Counted from the stretch's first letter, positions 1-7,499 are shown. The stretch: 17,932 nt of DNA from an uncultured Clostridia bacterium (GCA_937901465.1 CALGTU010000037.1:1-17932); one strand, 5' to 3'. Made by a program: numbers and translations. The notes: generated by a model from the sequence alone, not told the origin.

Positions 1-939
1 TAATGTATCATTAAAATCTTCTTCGGTTTCACCAGGAAAACCTACCATTATATCTGTTGTTATAGCGGGGTTTTCAAAAGCACATCTCAATTTATTTACA
101 ATTTCTGTATATTCTTCAGATGTGTAATGTCTGTTCATAGCTTTTAAAGTTCTGTCACAACCACTTTGTAATGATAAATGGAACTGAGGACATAATTTTT
201 TCAACTTGGACATTCTTTTTATATCTTCATCAGAGATAACTTCTGGTTCTAAAGAACCAAGCCTTACTCTTTCTATTCCATCAACGGAACATATTGTTTC
301 TATAGCGTCTATAAGCCTTAATCCGAATTCTTTTCCATAAAAAGAAAGATTTATTCCGACAATAACAACTTCTTTATATCCGTTTTCAGCAAGAAGTTCT
401 ACTTCTTTTCTTATTTCGTCAACGGATTTCGAGCAAATTCTGCCTCTTGCTTTTGGTATAATGCAATAAGTACAGAACTGATTGCAACCATCTTGAATTT
501 TTAAAAATGCTCTCGTCTTTTTCTGGAATCCGCCAAGACACATTGGTTCAAATGTCGCTTTTATAGGGTTTTCAGATATGTGAAGCTGATTAACTTTACA
601 TAACAGATATTCCCTTAATGCCGATACAATTTTAGTTTTATTTCCGTTTCCTATAAGAATTTCAACGCCAAGTTCTTTTGATTTATCAGGAAAAGCCTGA
701 ACAAAGCAACCTGCCAGCGCAACAATTGAATCAGGAAATGATTTTTTTATACGATTTATTGTTTTTTTAAGCTTTTTATCACTTTCTGAAGTTACTGTGC
801 AAGTGTTTATAAGGAAAATATCTGCATCTTGTTCAGAGTTTGCAACTTCATATCCTTCAGAAACAAGTAATTCTTTCATACATTCAGTTTCATAAAGATT
901 AACCTTACATCCAAATGTTATATAATGTATCTTTATCAC
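1..939 (-). CDS. mtaB: tRNA t6A37 methylthiotransferase MtaB (partial, C-terminus beyond window)
   Basis: The minus strand is open for 313 codons from a GTG at 939 to the window edge. The product is a radical-SAM methylthiotransferase that converts t6A37 to ms2t6A37 in ANN-decoding tRNAs. The N-terminal domain has the three conserved cysteines (C11 in FGCKVN, C47 in NTCTVT, C78 in AGCF), which normally hold the auxiliary 4Fe-4S cluster. The radical-SAM triad CNQFCTYC follows at residues 152-159, then the usual KARGR segment. The opening GCKVNLYETE resembles MtaB more than MiaB or RimO. The C-terminal TRAM domain would lie outside the window. The GTG start follows a GAGGTGAT ribosome site; an in-frame GTG two codons upstream overlaps that site and is less likely. 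The gene is divergent from the HPr-like gene and has its own promoter. Confidence 0.93.
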   Translation of the reverse strand, partial: MIKIHYITFGCKVNLYETECMKELLVSEGYEVANSEQDADIFLINTCTVTSESDKKLKKTINRIKKSFPDSIVALAGCFVQAFPDKSKELGVEILIGNGNKTKIVSALREYLLCKVNQLHISENPIKATFEPMCLGGFQKKTRAFLKIQDGCNQFCTYCIIPKARGRICSKSVDEIRKEVELLAENGYKEVVIVGINLSFYGKEFGLRLIDAIETICSVDGIERVRLGSLEPEVISDEDIKRMSKLKKLCPQFHLSLQSGCDRTLKAMNRHYTSEEYTEIVNKLRCAFENPAITTDIMVGFPGETEEDFNDTL

Positions 940-956
940 AATCACCTCGTAACAGT

Positions 957-973
957 TGTACAAATATAGTACA
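957..973. repeat. short inverted repeat in mtaB leader
   Basis: TGTAC, seven bases, then GTACA form a small dyad just downstream of the mtaB -10 element, about where transcription would start. It could be an operator half-site pair, but arms of five bases can arise by chance. Confidence 0.25.
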
Positions 974-978
974 TGTTT

Positions 979-1007
979 ATTGTATAATTTTAACAAAAGG
1001 TTTTCAA
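979..1007 (-). promoter_or_regulatory. sigma-A promoter for mtaB
   Basis: On the minus strand there is TTGAAA (1007-1002), a 17-base spacer and TACAAT (984-979), followed about 40 bases later by the mtaB GTG. Spacing and hexamers fit a vegetative sigma-A promoter. This is called from sequence alone. Confidence 0.6.
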
Positions 1008-1063
1008 CTTATTTTTTGAATTAAGAAGATTATACAATATTTTTTTAAGTTTTTCAAATTTTC

Positions 1064-1092
1064 TTGACAGAGCGGGAAAATATGCTTATATT
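1064..1092 (+). promoter_or_regulatory. sigma-A promoter for the HPr-like gene
   Basis: A perfect -35 TTGACA (1064-1069), a 17-base spacer and a good -10 TATATT (1087-1092) stand about 58 bases before the HPr-like ATG. A strong GGAGGT ribosome site follows at 1137-1142. Together they predict strong constitutive expression. Confidence 0.75.
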
Positions 1093-1150
1093 AAGGGTGT
1101 ACCCAAGAGAAAATGAAAAAAAGTAAATCAAACAATGGAGGTAGATTTAA

Positions 1151-1381
1151 ATGAAAAATGTAAAAGTAATGCTCGCAACAATCGATGATGTAAAGAATTT
1201 TGTAGGTTCAGTTATGAAAGCTGAATATGATGTAGACCTTAACTCAGGAAGATATTCTATAGACGCAAAGTCAATCATGGGTATCTTCAGCCTTGACCTT
1301 TCAAAGCCTATCGAACTCGTTGCTCACACAGATGATGCAACAGCGCTCTTCGCTGATATCAAGCAGTTTATCGTTGAATAA
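1151..1381 (+). CDS. HPr-family protein without the active-site histidine (Crh-like)
   Basis: This 76-residue protein has the HPr fold pattern. HPr carries phosphate in the PEP phosphotransferase system on His15, within a G-[IL]-H-A-R-P motif. Here that stretch reads ATIDDVKNF, with Asp at or next to the histidine position, so it should not carry PTS phosphate. The second signature is intact: AKSIMGIFSL at 39-48 matches the KSIMGVMSL around the regulatory Ser46 of Bacillus HPr (here Ser41). Crh of Bacillus is a known precedent for a protein with Ser46 but no His15. That suggests a regulatory role, perhaps as an HprK substrate or catabolite-control cofactor, but this is inference. It has its own promoter and terminator and so is monocistronic. 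Codon use (many AAG, CTC, GCA) looks like that of a well-expressed gene. Confidence 0.8.
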   Translation: MKNVKVMLATIDDVKNFVGSVMKAEYDVDLNSGRYSIDAKSIMGIFSLDLSKPIELVAHTDDATALFADIKQFIVE

Positions 1382-1403
1382 TTTTTGATTGGGTAAAATC
1401 AGG

Positions 1404-1436
1404 CGCTCCCGTAGTTTACGGGGGCGTTTTTTGTTT
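1404..1436 (+). terminator. rho-independent terminator after the HPr-like gene
   Basis: A 10-pair stem (1404-1413 with 1417-1426, one T-G wobble, GC-rich) with a three-base loop is followed directly by six T, one G and four T. It lies 23 bases after the stop codon. Confidence 0.92.
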
Positions 1437-1494
1437 TATATTACTTTTTTTAAGCATAACATTTAATACTAAATATTTTTGGAGGAAAAAGTAT

Positions 1495-2628
1495 ATGAAT
1501 AAAAAAATATTTACTGTATTGATTGTTTTTGTGATTTTTCTCTTCAGAACAAATCTGAATCTATATGCAACTGAAGAGAAAAGCTATTCAGAAATACTTA
1601 TAGACGGAAATACAGGACAGGTATTATATGAAAATAATTCCAATAAACCTTCTCATATAGGAAATCTCAATAAACTTATGACAATTTTACTTATTGCAGA
1701 ATACATTGAATTCGATAAACTTTCTTTAGATGATGAACTTATAGCGGGAAGCAACGCTTTTAACGAAACAGGTGCTGTTATCTGGCTTGAAACAGGAGAA
1801 AAAATGTTGGTTTCTGATTTATTGAAAGGAATTATAATAGGTAACGCTAATGATGCTTGCATTGTTTTTGCAGAAGAAATATCAGGATCAGAAAAAGATT
1901 TTACAAAACTTATGAATCGAAAAGCCAAAGAACTAGGTATGAAAAATACTGTATTTACTGATTGCAAGGGAACAGGCGAAGGGAATCAGCATTCAACAGC
2001 ATATGATATATCATTGCTGACGAAAGAACTTATAAAGTATGAGTTTCTGATACCCTATATGACAACATATATTGACGAACTAAGAAATGGAGCTACCCAA
2101 CTTGTAAACACTAATACTCTTGTAAGAACATATAATGGAATTCTTGGTGTAAAATCCGGATATAGTGATAAATCTGGTTATTCACTTTCCGTTGCAGCTA
2201 AAAGAGGAGATTCTATATTCATAAGCGTTATCATAGGGTGCGATGAAAAAGAAGAATGTATAAATAAAGGAAAAAGTCTTCTTGATATGGGATTTTCTTC
2301 TTATGAAACTATAAGACCTGCCGTACCTACAGAGCTTATGAATGGTGTAAAGGTGAAAAACGGTACAGCTGAAAATATACTTATAAAACCCGAATCACTT
2401 TCTGAAACAATAATTCCTATAGGTTGTTCAGGTGACATAGAATATAAAATAACCCTGCCCGAATATGTTAAAGCACCTGTTTATAAAAATCAGAAAATAG
2501 GCGAAATATCATACTATCTCCATGATGATGAAATATACAGAACAGATATAATAGCCTCTGATTCAGTTGAAAAAATGACCTTTTTTAATGCATTGTTGAT
2601 TTTGCTAAAAAGCACAATATCTTTTTAG
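1495..2628 (+). CDS. D-alanyl-D-alanine carboxypeptidase family (S11) protein, catalytic serines replaced
   Basis: This 377-residue protein has a hydrophobic signal sequence (about 1-25), a penicillin-binding S11 domain (about 30-265), a PBP5-C-like beta domain (about 275-350) and a hydrophobic C-terminal tail that could anchor it to the membrane. The landmarks of DacF/DacA proteins are present, such as IDGNTGQVLYE before the first motif and TAYDISLL after the second. The catalytic motifs are altered: SxxK reads N57-L-N-K60, SxN reads N117-A-N119, and KTG reads K220-S-G. Asn in place of the nucleophilic serine should abolish carboxypeptidase and beta-lactam-acylation chemistry. It may be a structural or peptidoglycan-binding pseudoenzyme at the outer face of the membrane. 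The reading frame is otherwise intact. GGAGG at 1481 sets the start. Confidence 0.88.
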   Translation: MNKKIFTVLIVFVIFLFRTNLNLYATEEKSYSEILIDGNTGQVLYENNSNKPSHIGNLNKLMTILLIAEYIEFDKLSLDDELIAGSNAFNETGAVIWLETGEKMLVSDLLKGIIIGNANDACIVFAEEISGSEKDFTKLMNRKAKELGMKNTVFTDCKGTGEGNQHSTAYDISLLTKELIKYEFLIPYMTTYIDELRNGATQLVNTNTLVRTYNGILGVKSGYSDKSGYSLSVAAKRGDSIFISVIIGCDEKEECINKGKSLLDMGFSSYETIRPAVPTELMNGVKVKNGTAENILIKPESLSETIIPIGCSGDIEYKITLPEYVKAPVYKNQKIGEISYYLHDDEIYRTDIIASDSVEKMTFFNALLILLKSTISF

Positions 2629-2667
2629 TTGTATTTCAACAAAACTATCGGCTATCTTCAAAATATC

Positions 2668-2696
2668 TTGCAAAAATTTCGCTTATATAGTAAAAT
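2668..2696 (+). promoter_or_regulatory. sigma-A promoter for pgi
   Basis: TTGCAA (2668-2673), 17 bases, then TAAAAT (2691-2696) lie 33 bases before the pgi ATG. GGAGG at 2715 is the ribosome site. No clear terminator separates this from the upstream gene. Confidence 0.55.
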
Positions 2697-2729
2697 ATAT
2701 TTAGCATATTATTTTGGAGGCTAATTGTA

Positions 2730-4064
2730 ATGTTCGTAAAATTGAATTCAAATTATGTCAATGAATTTGTCAGCGATGCTGAAATCAAGGCTATACAGCC
2801 CGAAGTTGAAGCTGCTGCAAAAACTCTTGAAAATAAAACAGGAGCAGGAAATGATTTCTTGGGTTGGTATGATCTTCCTACAAATTATGATAAGGAAGAA
2901 TTTGCCAGAATAAAAGCTGCTGCTGAAAGAATCAAGAAGAATTCTGATATTCTTATTGTTATTGGTATCGGTGGTTCATACCTCGGAGCGAGAGCTGCTA
3001 TTGAATTCCTTAAATCGCCTTTCTACAACTCTCTTAAGAAGGATACACCTGATATCTATTATGTAGGTAACAATATCAGCCCTACATATCTTAATGACAT
3101 TCTTTCAATCTGTGAGGGAAAAGATATCTCTGTAAATGTTATTTCAAAGTCAGGAACAACAACAGAACCTGCACTTGCATTCAGAGTTTTCAGAGATCTT
3201 GTTGAAAAGAAATATGGTAAAGAAGGTGCTAAAGAACGCATCTTCGCTACTACAGATGCAAAGAAGGGAACACTTAAGGAGCTTTCTGATAAAGAAGGAT
3301 ATGAAACTTTCGTTATCGCTGATGATGTAGGTGGAAGATTCTCAGTTCTTACAGCAGTTGGTCTTCTTCCTATAGCAGTTGCAGGTTGTGATATTGATGC
3401 TCTTATGGAAGGTGCTCAGATTGCACAGAAAGAACTTTCAGCTGATTTTGAAAACAACGATTGCTTCAAGTACGCTGCATACAGAAATGTTCTTTACAGA
3501 AAAGGTAAGGCACTTGAACTTCTCGTTACATACGATCCAAGCTTTACAATGATGACCGAATGGTTCAAACAGCTTTTCGGCGAAAGTGAAGGTAAGGACG
3601 GAAAGGGACTTTTCCCATCAAGTGTTACATTCTCAACTGATCTTCATTCACTTGGTCAGTATATTCAGGAAGGCGAAAGACTTTTCTTCGAAACAGTTCT
3701 TGATATCAAGACACCTAAGAAAGATTTCTTCCTTGAAAATGATGAAGCTAACCTTGACGGACTCAATTTCCTTACAAATCAGAACATGTCTGTTGTAAAC
3801 CGCAGAGCTTTCCAGGCAACAGTTCTTGCTCATTCAGAAGGTGGGGTTCCTAACCTCGTTCTTGAACTTGATGATACAAACGAAAAATCTCTCGGTTATC
3901 TCATTTACTTCTTCGAAAAGGCTTGTGCAGTTTCAGGTTATGTTCTCGGAGTTAATCCTTTCAACCAGCCTGGTGTAGAAAGCTATAAGAAGAATATGTT
4001 TGCTCTTCTTGGAAAGCCCGGATATGAAGGCGACAAGGCAGCTCTTGAAGCAAAGCTTAACTAA
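2730..4064 (+). CDS. pgi: glucose-6-phosphate isomerase
   Basis: This cytoplasmic enzyme interconverts glucose 6-phosphate and fructose 6-phosphate in glycolysis and gluconeogenesis. At 444 residues it matches the short Firmicutes form (about 450). Sugar-phosphate-binding SIS motifs are seen in GIGGSYLGARAA (79-90) and SKSGTTTEP (139-147). The PGI signature is DDVGGRFSVLTAVG (198-211). The likely catalytic Glu285 is in FGESEGKDGKG, and a conserved histidine is in AHSEGGVPN. The second family signature, near GVNPFNQPGVESYKK, ends the protein. Codon choice is strongly biased (AAG, CTT/CTC, GAA), as expected for an abundant glycolytic enzyme. The start ATG follows GGAGG by 10 bases. Confidence 0.97.
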   Translation: MFVKLNSNYVNEFVSDAEIKAIQPEVEAAAKTLENKTGAGNDFLGWYDLPTNYDKEEFARIKAAAERIKKNSDILIVIGIGGSYLGARAAIEFLKSPFYNSLKKDTPDIYYVGNNISPTYLNDILSICEGKDISVNVISKSGTTTEPALAFRVFRDLVEKKYGKEGAKERIFATTDAKKGTLKELSDKEGYETFVIADDVGGRFSVLTAVGLLPIAVAGCDIDALMEGAQIAQKELSADFENNDCFKYAAYRNVLYRKGKALELLVTYDPSFTMMTEWFKQLFGESEGKDGKGLFPSSVTFSTDLHSLGQYIQEGERLFFETVLDIKTPKKDFFLENDEANLDGLNFLTNQNMSVVNRRAFQATVLAHSEGGVPNLVLELDDTNEKSLGYLIYFFEKACAVSGYVLGVNPFNQPGVESYKKNMFALLGKPGYEGDKAALEAKLN

Positions 4065-4078
4065 TTTTATTTTGTCCA

Positions 4079-4123
4079 CAAATGCGGTGTTCTGCATTTG
4101 AAATATATTGCCGTTAATTCGGC
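4079..4123 (+). other. two consecutive hairpins between pgi and the P-loop gene
   Basis: The first is a 9-pair stem (4079-4087 with 4092-4100, one G-T pair, loop TGTT). The second is GCCG-N6-CGGC (4110-4123), ending six bases before the GGAG ribosome site of the next gene. Neither has a T tract, so these are not typical terminators. They may process or stabilise the pgi message or limit translation of the next gene. Confidence 0.5.
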
Positions 4124-4141
4124 GGAATGGAGTGTTATTCT

Positions 4142-4549
4142 ATGGTAAAGATTATCACAGGAAAAAAAGGTTCTGGAAAAACAAAAGTTCTCATTGATAT
4201 GATTAACGAAGCCGCTAAGTCAACAAGCGGAAATATAGTATGTATTGAAAAAGGCCTTAAACTTACATACGACATCAATCACAGTGTAAGACTTACAGAC
4301 ATGGAAGATTACAACCTTGAAGGTATTGATATGTTCTATGGTTTTGTAAACGGAATGATCGCAGGAAACTTCGATATCAAGGAAATTTATGTTGATGGTA
4401 TCCTCAAAGTAGTAGGAAGAGATTATGCAGAACTTGGTATTCTTTTCGACAAACTCGATAAGATTACAGGTGACGATATCAAGTGCATTATCACAGTTTC
4501 TGCTGATGACGATGAACTTCCTGATAGCGTAATGAAATATAAAATGTAA
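4142..4549 (+). CDS. small P-loop protein of unknown function
   Basis: This 135-residue protein opens with a textbook Walker A motif, GKKGSGKT at 7-14, right after the first beta strand (VKIIT). A possible Walker B strand is EIYVDG (81-86), followed by an alpha/beta segment ending near IKCIITVSAD. It is too short for most P-loop ATPases and no other domain is recognisable, so the nucleotide and role are unknown. The ATG at 4142 is preferred over the in-frame ATG at 4127, because GGAG (4129-4132) then sits nine bases ahead, whereas it lies inside the longer reading frame. The gene is downstream of pgi with no terminator or obvious promoter between, so it is probably co-transcribed. Its codon bias resembles pgi. 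Confidence 0.8.
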   Translation: MVKIITGKKGSGKTKVLIDMINEAAKSTSGNIVCIEKGLKLTYDINHSVRLTDMEDYNLEGIDMFYGFVNGMIAGNFDIKEIYVDGILKVVGRDYAELGILFDKLDKITGDDIKCIITVSADDDELPDSVMKYKM

Positions 4550-4561
4550 TTGATTTTATCA

Positions 4562-4605
4562 AAAATATATGGCGCAAAGTTATTTGCGTCATATATTTTG
4601 TTTTA
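4562..4605 (+). terminator. rho-independent terminator after the P-loop gene
   Basis: A long stem of about 17 pairs (4562-4578 with 4583-4599, one G-T pair) has a GTTA loop and is followed by further T residues broken by one G. The A-rich 5' arm suggests it may also act on the other strand. Confidence 0.88.
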
Positions 4606-4630
4606 TTAAACAAAAAATTGGCTAAAACTA

Positions 4631-4659
4631 TTGACAATGGGAAAAATAACTATTATAAT
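4631..4659 (+). promoter_or_regulatory. consensus sigma-A promoter for yceD-rpmF
   Basis: Perfect TTGACA (4631-4636), 17-base spacing and perfect TATAAT (4654-4659), 31 bases before the yceD ATG. This is the best promoter in the window and fits the high demand for a ribosomal protein. Confidence 0.92.
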
Positions 4660-4690
4660 ATAATTTGTGATATTCGAGAGGTGTCTTTAA

Positions 4691-5140
4691 ATGATATTGG
4701 ATTTAAGGCGTATTTTTGAAATTCCGGGCGAAAAACAGGAGTTTGATTATGAAATTGCTGTTGAAAGCGCTGCTGATTACAAGAATATTGATTTAGCTTT
4801 GCCTGTTTCGGTTAAGGGCATTATCAAGAATAAATCCGGAGTAATCAGTCTTGATTATAAGGCAGATTACAGGCTTCGTCACAAATGTGACAGATGTCTG
4901 ATTGAGTTTGAACGCGATTATTCTGTGTCAACAGATGCAATAGTTGTAAAATCGCTTTCTTCTGAAGATAATGATGATTATATCGTTGTTGGTGGGAATG
5001 AACTTAATCTTGATGAGCATATTTTGTCCGATTTGATTTTGCATTTTCCGTCAAAAGTGCTTTGCAAAGAGGATTGTATGGGCTTATGTCAGTTCTGCGG
5101 AACTGATTTGAACGAGTCAGTATGCGACTGTCAGAAATGA
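4691..5140 (+). CDS. yceD: YceD family protein (DUF177)
   Basis: This 149-residue DUF177/YceD protein is almost always encoded directly before rpmF, as here. Its exact role is not settled; family members have been linked to 23S rRNA and ribosome assembly. The central CDRC (Cys66, Cys69) and the C-terminal cluster with Cys125, 129, 133, 136, 145 and 147 (including GLCQFCGTDLN) look like metal-binding sites and are typical of the Gram-positive branch. The N-terminal half is a mixed alpha/beta domain without obvious motifs. The start follows GAGAGGTG. The 48 bases to rpmF contain no terminator, so the two genes form one transcript. Confidence 0.9.
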   Translation: MILDLRRIFEIPGEKQEFDYEIAVESAADYKNIDLALPVSVKGIIKNKSGVISLDYKADYRLRHKCDRCLIEFERDYSVSTDAIVVKSLSSEDNDDYIVVGGNELNLDEHILSDLILHFPSKVLCKEDCMGLCQFCGTDLNESVCDCQK

Positions 5141-5188
5141 AGTCAATAATTTAATTTTTTATAGATATTAAGGGGAGGTGCTTTAAAG

Positions 5189-5371
5189 ATGGCAGTACCA
5201 AAGAGAAAAGTATCCAAAGCAAGACGTGATAAGAGAAGATCAGCTGTTTGGAAGTTAGAAACACCTGCATTCAGCAGATGCACAAATTGCGGAGCTCTTA
5301 TAACACCACACAGAGTTTGCAAGAACTGTGGTTTCTATAAGGGTGTAGAAGTAATCAAAAAGGAAGCGTAA
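5189..5371 (+). CDS. rpmF: 50S ribosomal protein L32
   Basis: This 60-residue protein has the invariant basic start MAVPKRKVSKARRDKRR and the zinc ribbon CxxC (31, 34) plus CxxC (44, 47), so it is the zinc-binding (C+) form of L32. It is a structural protein of the large subunit near the peptidyl-transferase region. The ribosome site GGGGAGGTG is among the strongest in the window. The gene is followed at once by a terminator. Confidence 0.98.
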   Translation: MAVPKRKVSKARRDKRRSAVWKLETPAFSRCTNCGALITPHRVCKNCGFYKGVEVIKKEA

Positions 5372-5380
5372 GACTTCTTT

Positions 5381-5415
5381 ACAGAGAAGGAGTGTAAAGC
5401 TCCTTCTCTGTTTTT
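5381..5415 (+). terminator. rho-independent terminator between rpmF and der
   Basis: A perfect 12-pair stem (5381-5392 with 5400-5411) with a seven-base loop and a T5 tail, 10 bases past the rpmF stop. Only about 20 bases separate it from the der start, so der depends either on read-through or on a promoter inside the upstream genes. Confidence 0.93.
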
Positions 5416-5435
5416 CTATGTAAGGAGGGATTACT

Positions 5436-6767
5436 ATGGCATTACCTGTTGCAGCTATTGTTGGTAGACCTAATGTCGGTAAATCAACTTTATTCAATAA
5501 GCTTATTGGTCAGCGACTTTCTATTGTAAAAGATACTCCCGGCGTTACAAGAGACCGTATTTACGCTAAATGTGAATGGTGTTCAAAAGAATTTATGCTT
5601 GTTGACACAGGCGGCATTGAGCCTGAAACTGATGATATCATTCTTTCTCAGATGAAAAGACAGGCCGAACTTGCTATACAGAAAGCCGATGTTATTATAT
5701 TTGTTACAGATTTACGTAGCGGAGTTACTGCTAGTGATACAGAAGTTGCTTCGATGCTTCGTAAAAGCGGAAAGCCTATTGTTTTATGTGTAAATAAATG
5801 TGATAGTGTAGGAGAACCACCTATTGAAATTTATGATTTCTACACTCTCGGAGTGGGTGATCCTATTGCGGTTTCATCTGTTCATGGCCACGGAACAGGC
5901 GATCTTTTAGACGAAGTTTTTGCAAAATTTCCTGAAGATGCAGGTAAAGATGATTATAGTGACGAATACATTAAAGTTGCTGTTATTGGTAAACCTAATG
6001 TAGGAAAGTCATCTCTTATAAACCGCATCGCAGGAGAAGAAAGAGCGATAGTTTCTGATATCGCAGGAACAACCCGTGATGCAACGGATACAATCGTTGA
6101 ATACGGAGAAGATAAATTTGTATTTATCGATACAGCGGGTATCAGAAAGAAATCAAAAGTTCTTGAAGAAATTGAAAAATACAGCGTTCTTCGTGCTTAT
6201 ATGGCTGTTGACAGAGCAGATGTATGCGTTATTGTTATTGATGCTGAAGTCGGCTTTACAGAACAGGATAGTAAGGTAGCAGGATATGCTCACGAACAGG
6301 GCAAAGGCTGTATTGTTGCAGTAAATAAATGGGATATTATAGATAAAGATAGTTCTACTATGGATAAATATCGCAAGGAACTTGAAGAAAAATTCAGTTT
6401 CATGTCATATGTTCCGTTTGCATTTATTTCAGCTAAAACAGGTCAGAGAGTTGAAAAACTCTATGAACTTATAAAATATGTAAATGAACAGAACTCTATG
6501 AGATTATCAACAGGTACACTCAACGATGTTCTTGCTTACGCAACATCACGCGTTCAACCACCTTCAGATAAGGGTAAAAGGCTTAAAATTTATTATATGA
6601 CTCAGCCTTCTACAAAACCGCCTACATTTGTAACATTTGTGAATAAGGCGGAGCTTTTCCATTTTTCTTATCAGAGATATCTTGAAAATCAGATAAGACA
6701 GACATTTGGTCTTGAAGGTACTCCTGTAAGGTTTATTGTAAGAGAACGTGGAGAAAACGATAAATAA
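5436..6767 (+). CDS. der: ribosome biogenesis GTPase Der (EngA)
   Basis: This essential GTPase with two tandem G domains assists 50S subunit maturation. The first G domain has GRPNVGKS (10-17), DTPGVTRD (33-40), DTGG (57-60) and NKCD (120-123). The second has GKPNVGKS (185-192), GTTRD (211-215), DTAG (232-235), NKWD (297-300) and SAK (332-334). A KH-like RNA-facing domain fills about 345-440. The length of 443 residues is normal. GGAGGG lies 9 bases before the ATG. It heads the der-plsY-gpsA group, a common arrangement in Firmicutes. Confidence 0.98.
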   Translation: MALPVAAIVGRPNVGKSTLFNKLIGQRLSIVKDTPGVTRDRIYAKCEWCSKEFMLVDTGGIEPETDDIILSQMKRQAELAIQKADVIIFVTDLRSGVTASDTEVASMLRKSGKPIVLCVNKCDSVGEPPIEIYDFYTLGVGDPIAVSSVHGHGTGDLLDEVFAKFPEDAGKDDYSDEYIKVAVIGKPNVGKSSLINRIAGEERAIVSDIAGTTRDATDTIVEYGEDKFVFIDTAGIRKKSKVLEEIEKYSVLRAYMAVDRADVCVIVIDAEVGFTEQDSKVAGYAHEQGKGCIVAVNKWDIIDKDSSTMDKYRKELEEKFSFMSYVPFAFISAKTGQRVEKLYELIKYVNEQNSMRLSTGTLNDVLAYATSRVQPPSDKGKRLKIYYMTQPSTKPPTFVTFVNKAELFHFSYQRYLENQIRQTFGLEGTPVRFIVRERGENDK

Positions 6768-6778
6768 GGAGCATTTTT

Positions 6779-7498
6779 ATGATTGATAATATTTCTAGTT
6801 TTTCTATCGCACTTGCTATAACAGCAGTTATTGCTTATCTTCTCGGTAGCCTTAACTTTGCTATTATTATATGCAGATTGTGGAAGAAAACAGATATAAG
6901 AACAGTAGGAAGCAAAAACGCAGGTTTCACAAATACTCTTCGTGTTTTCGGAAAAGGCCCTGCAATTCTCACTATGATAGGTGACCTTTCAAAAGGCGTT
7001 GTAGCTGTTATAATAGGTATAACTATTTTCAGACTTTTTAATACAGGTCTTGTTGTTCCTGATCATTTAAGAGATGTTGTTACAGAAGAATATTCAACAG
7101 TATTTGTTGGGTATGTAGCAGGTATCTTTGCAATTATCGGACATATTTTCCCTGTATATTACGGTTTTAAGGGTGGAAAGGGAATTCTTGTTTCTTGTTC
7201 AATCCTTCTTGTTATAGACCCGATAACATTCTGTATTGAAATTCCTTTCTTTATTCTTATCGTAATAATTACAAGATATGTTTCTGTTGCGTCTATCTCA
7301 GCAGCAGTTTTGTATCCTATAACAACATTTGTTACTCAAACACTTAGCGGAAAATATCCTTATGTATGGCTTAATGTTGCGTTAGTATGTGTTACAAGTG
7401 TAATACTTATTTATATGCATAAGGAAAATATCAAACGACTCAGAGCAGGAACCGAAAATAAATTCGGTAAGAAGAAAAAGCCCAAGGAGGAAACCTGA
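6779..7498 (+). CDS. plsY: acyl-phosphate:glycerol-3-phosphate acyltransferase PlsY
   Basis: This integral membrane enzyme moves an acyl group from acyl-phosphate to glycerol 3-phosphate, the first committed step of phospholipid synthesis. The three family motifs are present: GSLNFA (23-28), GSKNAGFTN (44-52) and GHIFPVYYGFKGGKG (121-135). Several hydrophobic helices are evident, and a lysine-rich cytoplasmic tail (KFGKKKKPKEE) ends the protein. At 239 residues it is longer than the usual 190-215. The extra length is mainly a loop around 82-107 between motifs 2 and 3 plus the tail. It starts 11 bases after der behind AAGGAG. gpsA, which supplies its substrate, begins one base after its stop codon. 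Confidence 0.96.
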   Translation: MIDNISSFSIALAITAVIAYLLGSLNFAIIICRLWKKTDIRTVGSKNAGFTNTLRVFGKGPAILTMIGDLSKGVVAVIIGITIFRLFNTGLVVPDHLRDVVTEEYSTVFVGYVAGIFAIIGHIFPVYYGFKGGKGILVSCSILLVIDPITFCIEIPFFILIVIITRYVSVASISAAVLYPITTFVTQTLSGKYPYVWLNVALVCVTSVILIYMHKENIKRLRAGTENKFGKKKKPKEET

Positions 7499-7499
7499 T

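Noticed and set aside
1451..1490. Sigma-F/G promoter (GCATA box) upstream of the DacF-like gene
   Set aside because: GCATA at 1454 has no properly spaced GGNNAANTW partner; the only GG-rich element is the ribosome site.
1653..1967. Minus-strand open frames inside the dacF-like, pgi, spoIIIA and xseA genes
   Set aside because: They lie opposite well-identified genes, lack ribosome sites and recognisable domains, and come from codon-bias mirror effects.
4127..4141. ATG at 4127 as the start of the P-loop gene
   Set aside because: The only GGAG ribosome site overlaps this codon; it is correctly spaced for the ATG at 4142, which also puts the Walker A strand at the usual N-terminal position.
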